DNA from: Impatiens glandulifera
Lineage: Eukaryota > Streptophyta > Magnoliopsida > Ericales > Balsaminaceae
Direction of reading: 5' to 3'
Length of the DNA: 64,000 bases
Assembly (NCBI RefSeq): GCF_907164915.1
Contig: NC_061868.1
Span: 46,809,689-46,873,688 of the forward strand
In this document: one piece after another, positions 55,670 to 64,000 of the stretch
Numbering within the stretch: the stretch's first letter is position 1
How the letters are laid out: every line of letters starts with the position of its first letter
Translations under genes and position numbers: made by a program
The notes under the pieces: generated by a model
The model's input: only the letters and a program-made list of their open reading frames with translations
What the model was told of the DNA's origin: nothing
Database searches by the model: none

Positions 55670-57772
55670 TTACAGGTTTCCATCAGTTTGCAAGTGTAAA
55701 TTACCCCCATGTGAAGCTTTTGAAGAGTGCGATTTACTTATTTCCACCGGCCTAGGTCCAAGAATTGTTAAATCAATGGAAGCACCATATTCTATAGATG
55801 ATTGAATGATTGCATCATAAGCCTTTGAAGAGAGAACTAGACCCTCGTTTTGAGCCCTCAAGTACTCTTCATACGCAAGCCGTGGTTTTCCATCTATTGC
55901 CAGAGCTAGAATGAGCATTTCATATGTAACCTCATTCGGGGAGATGTTTTGAGCCTTCATTCTCTGAAACCATTCATAAGCAGAAGCGCCCATATTATTA
56001 TGTGCACATCCACTTATAATGGCATTAAACGTGACAACAGTTGGTTCAATTCCAGATGAAATCATCTCCCTTATTATAGATTCCACAATGTTGAATTTTC
56101 CCTGAGCAGTATATATTGAAGCCATAATTGTATAAGCATACAGATTTGGCTCCATTCCCACTTTAATCATGTGCTGCCACACTTCATACGCTTCATCATA
56201 AAGTTTCCCCTTCTCAAGTGCGCTCAGCAATGCACCATACGAGATTATCGTCGGTTTATCACCATTTTCCACCATTCTATTGAATATCTGCACTGCAGCC
56301 GACGTTTCTGAAGCCTTCGAACATGCAATGAGAACTGCATTCCACTCCCTACTTCCAGGTTTCAATCCTTTATCCACCATCTTGTTCAGTAAACTAATTC
56401 CCCATCTCCAAATCCCTCTTCTCCTAGCTGCAGACAATAGTATATTGAAATGAGAAACTACAAGCTCGTATGACATATTATTCGGTTTCGGACCTTTGTC
56501 CAATAAATCCTCGTAAACTTCTAGAGCAGCCCACCATTTTTTTGCCTTACCCATCAACCAGATCACATGGTTGCAAACAGACAAGCTTATTTCAGATTCC
56601 CCACACCTTATCCTTCTATAAAGTTCTTTTACCACAATATAATGCTCTTCACGAGTGCATGCCCAAACGAGACGCTCATATTCTCTCTGGCTTGTCTGAA
56701 GCCCGGCCTGGTCCATTTCCACTAGAAGTTTCATCACATTTCTGCTCAAGTTCTCGTTCTTCACAAGCCACTGCCGAATTACTTGGTAGCAAATTCTTAC
56801 TGTGAAATTCTCAAGCTTTGAGAACTCAACTTCCCAGTTTTCATCTTTTGCTAAACTGCCATTAAGGTATTTAGCCTTAATGTCCATATAAAGATCCAGA
56901 GCCCCGAACCCATCTTCTAGCCTTCTGTAAGCTAACAAAGCTGTGGAATAAGATGCAGGAGACGGAGACAAACCGTCTGTTTCTATCTCTTGAAAAAGAT
57001 TAAGAGCTTCAAATTCTCTCCCCTGCTCTAAATAGATTCCCATCAAAGTGTTGTAGGTTACCACATTAGGTTGTATACCTTCCTTGGACATATCTTTCAT
57101 GACTTTCTCCACTTGTTCAAATTTTTCAGACTGTTTCACTGCTCCCAAAAGGCTATTGTATATAAAGAGATTAGGCCTAAATAATAAACCCTCGGAGGAT
57201 TCCCTCGACCTTTTATTTAGCCAGCGAACAATAGCCAATGCAGGATCTAGCATCTTTTCCTTGCCAAAACCTCTGATCATAGAAGAATATACTTGGAGAG
57301 GGAGGTCTCCTTTATCCTTTAGGATGGCTTCTACATCTTCTACTGTTTTAGCAGACTCTAAGCTTCTAGCAAGCAAACGTACGTCAACTTTCCCATTGGT
57401 CTTAACACCGCCACTTTCTTCTTGTTTGCTACTCTTCTTATCTAATTGATCAGTTGAATTTGAACTATCATGAACAAATTCACCTGTCATAGAATGTTGT
57501 TCTGGTGTCAACTCCAAAGCAACAGATGCTCTAGGATGCAATCTAAAGTTTGTGCATCTAGAGAATGGATAGTCATGTTTATGGAAATAAGTCTGCCACT
57601 TAATATTCATGGCACTAGTTGATGATGCCAACATAAGACCACACTTCCCAAAATGACAAAACGAACCATCAAAAGCCCATCTAGATCTTCTCAAAATTGG
57701 ATTTTGATATAAGCTCACTTGGGATACAACCCAGAAAGTATCGGTTGAAGGCCAGATACTCAGAGCTTGCAT
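55670..57772 (-). CDS. LPE1: LPE1-like chloroplast pentatricopeptide repeat protein, 700 aa
   Basis: A single long coding exon. The first 80-90 residues are Ser/Arg-rich and poorly acidic, ending around LHPRASVALE, as expected of a chloroplast transit peptide. Then follow about ten P-type pentatricopeptide repeats (for example FIYNSLLGAV, VTYNTLMGIY, ISYGALLSAL, YAYTIMASIY, VTFNAIISGC, VTYEMLILAL). The block KWWAALEVYEDLLDKGPKPNNMSYELVVSHFN-type segment and ILGPRPVEI tail match my memory of Arabidopsis At3g46610 (LPE1), which binds psbA mRNA and promotes its translation in light. The ATG at 57772 is chosen; the TTG 18 bases upstream is not. The stop overlaps a perfect donor (CCT|GTAAGT), so the 3' end may be spliced with a slightly different tail. 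Confidence 0.85.
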   Translation of the reverse strand: MQALSIWPSTDTFWVVSQVSLYQNPILRRSRWAFDGSFCHFGKCGLMLASSTSAMNIKWQTYFHKHDYPFSRCTNFRLHPRASVALELTPEQHSMTGEFVHDSSNSTDQLDKKSSKQEESGGVKTNGKVDVRLLARSLESAKTVEDVEAILKDKGDLPLQVYSSMIRGFGKEKMLDPALAIVRWLNKRSRESSEGLLFRPNLFIYNSLLGAVKQSEKFEQVEKVMKDMSKEGIQPNVVTYNTLMGIYLEQGREFEALNLFQEIETDGLSPSPASYSTALLAYRRLEDGFGALDLYMDIKAKYLNGSLAKDENWEVEFSKLENFTVRICYQVIRQWLVKNENLSRNVMKLLVEMDQAGLQTSQREYERLVWACTREEHYIVVKELYRRIRCGESEISLSVCNHVIWLMGKAKKWWAALEVYEDLLDKGPKPNNMSYELVVSHFNILLSAARRRGIWRWGISLLNKMVDKGLKPGSREWNAVLIACSKASETSAAVQIFNRMVENGDKPTIISYGALLSALEKGKLYDEAYEVWQHMIKVGMEPNLYAYTIMASIYTAQGKFNIVESIIREMISSGIEPTVVTFNAIISGCAHNNMGASAYEWFQRMKAQNISPNEVTYEMLILALAIDGKPRLAYEEYLRAQNEGLVLSSKAYDAIIQSSIEYGASIDLTILGPRPVEISKSHSSKASHGGNLHLQTDGNL

Positions 57773-58012
57773 GTTTTTTTTTCTCAGCAAAGGTTGTTTT
57801 CAAGACATATTAGTGTTTGTTGTCCTAGACACCAAAAGAAGTTCCATTAAAAGCTTTGAATTGCACAAATGATAACCAAAATGTGAGAAATATACATATA
57901 AACAAGGCAAAGACATTCATATTTGTTTCGAAATCGAGAGAGAAGAGATGAGTACTGACTTGTTATCTAGAAAGGAGAATTGGATGCTCGGTCGATTGGT
58001 CTTCTTCTTCAG

Positions 58013-58035
58013 TAGAGAGAGAGAGAGAGAGAGAA
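58013..58035. repeat. (GA)n microsatellite in the PPR 5' leader region
   Basis: A pure GA run (TC on the gene strand) of about 11 units, about 240 bases before the PPR start, as often seen in plant leaders. Confidence 0.85.
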
Positions 58036-59744
58036 AAGAAGATGGAGATTTGAAATCCAGAAAGCCAAAAACAGAGAGTCGTACGGAGCACCACACCAGA
58101 GTCAAGCAGATCCTCTCAACTCTGCTCCATCATCTACAATCCACGTATACAATACCATCAACACTTTGTTTTTCAGAAAAAAAATTCTAAAATAGCAAAA
58201 AAGACTCATTTTCATTTTTACAATAAAAAAAAATGACAGGGAACGAAGGACAACGGAACGAAAACAAAAGTAAAAGCACGAATTCGATTTAGCCGGTCAC
58301 ATTGACTATCGACTATTTAAAAAAAATAGATAGTATATATTTTTAATATTTTCACCCTCTTTTTTTTTAGCTCGCGTATCTTCTGATCATACGATTCAAC
58401 TTCGTATTCTTTATTCTTCAACAATTTAGTGTCTTCCTTCTTCTTCAACTTAAAAGTTTGAAATGGTAAGTCTTCGTTTATATTATCGTCTGTCTGCTCT
58501 TCATTTTCGTTTCTAAACATATGTCTCTTCGTTTTCGTTTCGTTTCAGGAGAAGCTTCCTAGAACTGCATCCACCAAGTCTATCGTAAAAACTCGAGAGT
58601 AAAATCCCGAATATTCATACTTGCATAATTTGCTCTTATTGAGATTTGTTTCAAAAATGTCTATCTTCGGAACATTTTTATTTAGCGATAAGCGTTTTGC
58701 GATTAGGATTTTACAATTAACTTTTTTAATAAATAAATTTTTGATTGGAATTGGTTAAAATGTGCATATATTTTGGGATTAAAATGTCCTAAAAATTTTC
58801 ATATTCGGGACGTCCAGAAAATGTTCAAGTTCGGGTCGTTTACCAAAAGATAAAAGTATTTTGTTAATATATACTTAAAAAATCAATTTTTGTTCAAATC
58901 ATATCAAACTGAATTGAAAAAAATAAACATTTTTATCCCAAAATGCCCATATCAGAGAAGCTCTAACATATATTTAAATTTTACTGAACTGAAAGAAATT
59001 GTATTGAGAAATAATTATATGAACTTATGAGAGTGTATATTTGTGTAAAGGATCCCTAATATATAACTTTCGGAATATATAACTTCACAATATATCACGA
59101 CTTATTTGAAAATTATTGATAATACATAATATAGAGCTAGTTTGACGGAATAGTGATTTTTTTTAATCCATTCGGTTTGGTTGTTTAAATAATTCAACAT
59201 AATTAAATATTATTTCACTCATTATCTCATCTATCACGTCACTTAATTAGTTAACTAAAATATTCAATTATACACCAAAATCATATTCTTTGCCACGAAA
59301 GATTATTCTGAACAAAATATTTAATGTTATTATCCAATTCTTAGTGATAATGATTTTTTTTTTATCTGGAATTTATGTCAAAACTATAAATTAAATATTA
59401 AAAAACATAAAATTAATACTTTTTTAAGAATTTTGATAATATTTATTCAAATTAGTCCATAATCTTTCATTCTTAATTTTATGTTTTTTAATATCAGAAT
59501 TTATGTTTTTGTCTTTATTCCAGATGAAAAACCCAATATCACTTGATTAAATGAATCCGTATAAAGAGAATTTGGATAATAAAGTCAGAAATATTTTGCT
59601 GAGAAAAATTCTTCTTCGCTGAAAAAATGTTTTTGGTGTAGTTTGGACGCTCTTATAGTGGAATTTGAACCTCGAGTCTTTATAGAATAGAGTTTTACAA
59701 ATTACCAAAAATCTTAGGCAAGGTATAATTCGAATTAGAGTTAG

Positions 59745-59850
59745 ATAATTGGAAACACGCCGCCGCATTGCTGTGAAACTAACATCTGGGCTGGTTCAAA
59801 CTCTAGTAGCAGGGCCTCGGAAGCCTGGGCCAGAGGCTTGATGTCAACAA
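59745..59850 (-). pseudogene. Unidentified exon-like fragment
   Basis: On the minus strand it reads DIKPLAQASEALLLEFEPAQ and then MLVSQQCGGVFP. This is much richer in G+C than its flanks and looks like a single captured or orphan exon. I do not recognise the family. Confidence 0.35.
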
Positions 59851-60377
59851 TAATAATATGAAAAAAAAGAAAAGGAATATTTGTGATGTAATTGCCTAGA
59901 ATTTGCATGCTAAAAAGACTACTTCTCTGCAAGCATCTAGAAAGTAGTTAATAAACAAGCTTAGTATTTTCACGAAGGAGTAGTGAACTTGTCTGGTTGT
60001 TTTTTTAGTTAAGACCATGTGTTGTTTTGTATTTAATGTGTGTTTTTTAATTAAAGAGAACTATCATTATCCTCACAACTATGCCACACTTTAACACAAA
60101 TGATATCCTGTGTGTTATATTTCCATACAACTCAAAACAAAGATTTATTCATGTGGTGAATGCACTTCGGTTCTATTTCACTTGTATCGAAAACTTTCAT
60201 TTCTCCCGAATTAAAAGTCTGAATTGAAACTGCCTTTCATCTAGTGCCCCTCTCCCACAGCCTCATGGTTTTCATCACCTTGAGCACTCAAATTACAGAA
60301 ACTCAACCTTGAATTTGCACAATTTATTATCTCTTATATATATATATATATATATATATATGGTATATAGCAATCTT

Positions 60378-60653
60378 TTACCCGTTCAAATTTTTATCCT
60401 TCTTGACCACCATGAGAAGGACGTCCTCGAGGAGTGTTTGATAGATGGCGGCGATAGCCATTCTATCATTTCGTTCGTTGACCTCGTCGAGCATCATGAC
60501 CTCCCATACTCCTTGTGCTTGTAAGTTTATCCGCATCTTCAATGCCCACACCGAGTAGTTACTTTTCGTGAGTAATGGATAGGAGAGCGACAAGCTCTCT
60601 TCTTTTGTGATCTTCATTATTGTTGCATCTCTAGTTGATCTTGTTGGCGACAT
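60378..60653 (-). pseudogene. Ty1/copia gag fragment
   Basis: On the minus strand an ATG at 60653 opens a frame containing YPLLTKSNYSVWALKMRI and NLQAQGVWE, the typical start of plant copia gag polyproteins. It breaks off at a stop next to a (TA)n tract; no protease, integrase or reverse transcriptase follows. A truncated, dead copy. Confidence 0.8.
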
Positions 60654-60667
60654 GTTCTTCAGATACA

Positions 60668-60676
60668 CTGATACCA
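60668..60676 (-). other. Copia primer-binding site
   Basis: TGGTATCAG on the minus strand matches the start of the site complementary to initiator tRNA-Met used by copia elements. It lies two bases inside the inferred LTR edge. Confidence 0.65.
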
Positions 60677-60678
60677 AA

Positions 60679-60971
60679 TGTTGGTTCCAATTATTAAATC
60701 TTATAAAAACAATGATGAATAAATGAAATTTAAGAAAAAAACTATAGATGACAATAATATTTGTTGAAAAGGAAAATTTTTAAAGTTTTAAGTGGTGTAT
60801 ATCAACATTTACAAACAAACCTTTTCAAGAAGTAGATTAACCTAGAAACCTTAGACTATTTATACATACAAACTCAAACTCATTAATAATTAAATAAATC
60901 ACAATTGCATTAAAGACAATAAATATCAACAACTTTCAATTTACTGACAATCAATATTGTTTAGACTTACA
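60679..60971 (-). mobile_element. Probable copia 5' LTR remnant
   Basis: The segment adjoining the primer-binding site starts TGTTGG and can end at CTTACA (TG...CA form). It contains a minus-strand TATAAATAG at 60856-60864, suitable as the LTR promoter. The outer border is inferred. Confidence 0.5.
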
Positions 60972-62470
60972 TTGAAAGCGACGTTTGACGTCTTCCACTT
61001 CTACCTCCACTTCTAAATACCCAACAAAGGTCAGATGACGAGGAGCCTGAGATATAATGAGATAGGGGAATACGAGAGGGTGTCTCAACATGATAGTGAA
61101 AACCACTAAAAATGCAGCGCCTCAGAATGCATCGCATAGAAGGCAGTGCAACATATCGCAGAGGATGAGGTTGAGACATGGCCAGGGCAGCTTGTTAGTC
61201 ATGTATTCATGTTGATTGCTACATCTACACAGAATATTTCCAAAGTCACACGAGTGTTGGAAGGTGTAAGCATTCCGACATAAAAAATGGGACCTAAGGC
61301 CTATGTATGATTCCTCCATCTAAGTCTTATACATTACGAAAAAAAGTAAGCAATCGAGCCGAGGGAAATTTCTTCTCTCGTGTTGCCGCTCCTATAAAAG
61401 CTTTTTTAATAGTCGTCAAGGCTAAGGAGTAAAACAGTCAGTCCAGCACTATAGTTATTCACTCACCAATAAGAGCGACAAGAGTTTGAGCTTCTACGGT
61501 CGTACCAATTACGATCACAAGGAATATTTCAACTTGCTAACCGTGAGTTTCCAGTTTATGTTTTTTTGTGATCGCAACATCAAAATGAAAGTCTGAATTT
61601 TTCACGAAAGTCGTCTCAAAATATTGCGCAAAGACGAATATCTTAGGGATGCCCTCCATAAATTCTTCACAAATAATATGAAGTGGTGGTTGAACCCAAA
61701 AAACTTGAAAGAACACCCGAAGTGGTGATTGAAGTCGTAGTGGAGGTCGGAGAAACGGGACCCTAAGAGGAGGTTGTAGTACAAAATCCTCTGCAAATGG
61801 TGGTATTTCATGGTGAAGAAAAAGAAGAACAAAGAGCAAAAATAAGGTCAAGGCCAGGGCCAAGCAAAAAAAATCTTATGAGAAAGATGAAACTTCCAAA
61901 TAACCTTAAATCTCCATATATGACAACCAGACAAAAAAAAATATTTAACTTACCTTGACAATGTCAACCTAGAAGATCTAGATAAAATTATAGTGGAATT
62001 CATTTTTTCAAATGAATCGAAAAAGTATAAAATTTAACTATACGGTTGGACGGAACCGATAGGTAAGTATTCGACAAATATAGACGTCCGATAAGGTCAA
62101 TTCACAATGTTATTATGGTGAAATTCAGTAAGAACCAACTCCACGGATGATCTCATTGCTCTATTGTAAGATCTTCGTACTCAGTAATTTTGCATTTTTA
62201 TTTTTCTCGTTTTGTTTTTCAATTACTTCTACATTTTGATGGAACATTTAAAAAAAAAGTATAATATTTGAATAATACAATCTTATGAATTGTTTAAATT
62301 ATCCATTAAGTTAATAGTAAAATCATTTCCGTTTTAAATTGGGTTTAAATTTTAATTAATTTTTGAATCAAACAAAGACTCTCCCTAGTTGACAGGGAAA
62401 TTTGATGGAATAACCCTCGTAAGAGGGGAATTTTCACTTTTAACAGGTGATTAATAAGTTTTTCATTTTT

Positions 62471-62494
62471 GACCTTTTGCCAAGGCAAAAGGTC
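62471..62494. repeat. 24-bp palindrome near the MULE-like end
   Basis: GACCTTTTGCC, two bases, then its exact complement. Confidence 0.9.
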
Positions 62495-62984
62495 AGTTTT
62501 ACCCTTTATTAAAAAAAAAAAAAAAATTTGATTTTCATTCTCCCCCGTCTTCCTTTCCCCAGTTCTCTTTTCACTCCCTCTCTCTCGTTTCCAACTTCCC
62601 GAAGACGACTGATCAACCCCGAAGACGACGACGACGCCGAAGAGCCCCCGAAACATCGACGACGTCCTCTCCCTCGAACCCTTCCTCGAACCCCGACGAG
62701 CTCCGACGACAAACAAGAGCCCCCGACGAGAATCTCAACTCAAATACGTCGAATGTGAGTTTATCTTCCCCGTTTCTATCCTAGTTCTCCGTTTTATATC
62801 CATGCATGCTATAATGGAGGAATGGTTTAGGGTATTGTTTAGGTTTAGGTATGTGTTTAGGTTTAGGTAGTTTTTATTGTTTAGGTTTATTGTTTAGGTT
62901 TAGTTTTGGGTTTAAAATGCTTCTGTCGAAGGCTGTTGCAGGGTTTTGGGTTTATTGTCGATGGCGACGATGCATTTTCGCAGG

Positions 62985-63022
62985 CGACAGTGCATCTGTC
63001 GCAGACGACAGATGCACTGTCG
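62985..63022. repeat. 17-bp perfect inverted repeat in the DUF1985 leader intron
   Basis: CGACAGTGCATCTGTCG and its complement are separated by four bases (caga); flanking gacgac repeats extend the structure. Confidence 0.9.
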
Positions 63023-63097
63023 TCTGCGAAAAATGTCATATTTCCTTTAAATTAGTGGTATTTACTTTCATTATTCTGACTTATTGATTTTTTGCAG

Positions 63098-64000
63098 ATG
63101 GCACCAACCAAATGCAAAAACAAAACTGTAATTGAGAACTTTCCTGGACGTGTTTCATGAAAATCTACTTGCACCTGCTTGTTAAAGACCAAGGACAAGT
63201 TTAATCACTTTGGTCTTATGGAAAGGGCTATGAAGAGTCAATTTCAGTATCTATTGAAAGCCCCGACTGTCATTTTCTCAGGAACAATAATCCACCAGAT
63301 GTTGATCAGGAAAAGCAGCTCCAATTCGAAGGGAATAAGTTTCTTAGTCAATGGTCAGCAGCTTTACTGGGGCATGAAGGAATATGCCTTGGTAACAGGC
63401 CTAAATTTTGGAAGATTTCCTGTCATTGAAAACTGGAACGCTGAAGAAATTCCACCTCTAGTCCATAAATACTTTGGTGGCAAAACAGTTGTTAAAGTGA
63501 CAGATGTTCAAAGTATTTTCCTCAACTGCTCTGAGAAGGAAGATGCATGGAAGCTTGGGCTCATCAACCTTATCTACCAGTGTCTCTTTGGATCTGATAA
63601 TAGGAAGAGGGTATGTTTGAAGATCTTCAGCATGGTGGAGGATATGGAAATGTTTCTTCAATTTCCATGGGGAAAGGTGTCATTCAATTCAACTTTGAAG
63701 GGTATTGACAAGGACATGAAACATCTTCGGCAGCTATATGTGGAGAAGAAGGAAACTTGCAAGGGGAACTGTGATGTTGCTTATACTATTAGTGGCTTCG
63801 CCATAGCCTTCCAAGTTTGGACATATTTGGTTATGAAGACATTTGTCCCCAAATTTGCGGATATGATCGAGGAAAAAACATACATGCCCAAGGATATTAC
63901 TTTTTACAGCCTCCAGAAGCAACACCAACACTAGCCAAGAGGTATCCAATGCCCTTTTCAAATGCAATGTCTTTAACAAGATTCATGAGTCTGAGGAAGA
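63098..64000 (+). pseudogene. DUF1985-domain (MULE-associated) protein gene, disrupted and truncated by the window
   Basis: After an intron acceptor (tttgcag), an ATG at 63098 starts MAPTKCKNKTVIENF, but an in-frame TGA at 63158 interrupts it. The same frame is then open to 63934. The open part contains a DUF1985-type core: VNGQQLYWGMKEYALVTGL, NFGRFPVIE, and an Ala/Phe/Trp-rich end (AIAFQVWTYLVMK). Near 63909 a cttttttacag-like acceptor or a frameshift leads to another frame reading PPEATPTLAKRYPMPF. Plant proteins with this domain are usually fused to Ulp1-type cysteine proteases and travel in Mutator-like elements; the protease part would lie beyond the window. Probably non-functional as written. 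Confidence 0.75.

Larger units (their letters stand above)
58150..62394. other. Gene-free, transposon-remnant region
   Basis: AT-rich DNA, a coding-like fragment at 59745-59850 (-), a copia remnant at 60378-60971 (-), a (TA)n tract at 60336-60361, and a stretch at 60990-61870 with weakly coding-like composition but many stops in all frames. Confidence 0.55.
62395..64000 (+). mobile_element. MULE-like element with DUF1985 gene, running off the window
   Basis: The left end is GGGAAATTTGATGGAATAACC followed by ctcgtaagag, shared with the end of the 284-bp element at 18330. Inside are a palindrome (62471-62494), a G/C-rich leader with cgacgacgacg repeats, an intron-like stretch (gtgagt at 62755 to tttgcag at 63097) and the DUF1985-type gene. 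The right end lies outside the window, so size and target duplication are unknown. Confidence 0.65.

Noticed and set aside
61537..61863. 108-codon minus-strand frame
   Set aside because: Low-complexity Leu/Phe/Pro pattern from repeated ggaggttgtagt-like DNA; the other strand also reads weakly but has stops. No family recognised.

Overview
This is AT-rich nuclear DNA from a flowering plant, most likely a core eudicot. The evidence is intron-rich genes with GT-AG junctions, plant-only families (class II small heat-shock proteins, a thermospermine synthase, a BIG GRAIN 1-like protein, a chloroplast PPR protein), TATA boxes, long (TA)n and (TAA)n tracts, and plant transposons. I could not settle the species. 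Exon models were built by hand from splice sites; all multi-exon models keep frame throughout.

Layout. 1-6.5 kb: a 12-exon NDR/LATS-type AGC kinase (+). 7.0-19.6 kb: three tandem intronless class II small heat-shock genes (+). The first two are recent duplicates, and the repeat-rich DNA between copies holds several transposons. The best of these is a 2.56-kb Pack-MULE-like element at 7676-10234, sitting in the 3' UTR of the first gene between 8-bp target duplications. It carries pieces of an ALA3-like phospholipid flippase and of a second gene. 19.8-25.1 kb: a 13-exon NSUN5-like rRNA cytosine methyltransferase (-), with a tRNA-derived SINE in one intron. 26.9-27.9 kb: an intronless SLC25A44-like mitochondrial carrier (+). 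28-36 kb: gene-poor DNA. 36.4-37.4 kb: a BIG GRAIN 1-like gene (+). 41.2-42.8 kb: a Raf-like kinase (+) with an apparent GC-AG intron. 43-47 kb: extremely AT-rich repeats. 47.9-49.8 kb: a 10-exon ACL5 thermospermine synthase (-). 55.7-57.8 kb: an LPE1-like chloroplast PPR protein (-). 58-64 kb: transposon territory, with a copia LTR/gag remnant and a MULE-like element carrying a broken DUF1985 gene that runs off the window.

The genes are separately transcribed and form no operon-like system. The two main themes are heat-responsive small heat-shock genes sharing a conserved heat-shock element, and a family of terminal-inverted-repeat elements that capture gene pieces and share termini at 7.7-10.2, 18.3-18.6 and 62.4 kb onward. 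The Pack-MULE-like element, with an inward-facing TATA promoter in each arm and CG-rich palindrome arrays, is the most unusual object here.
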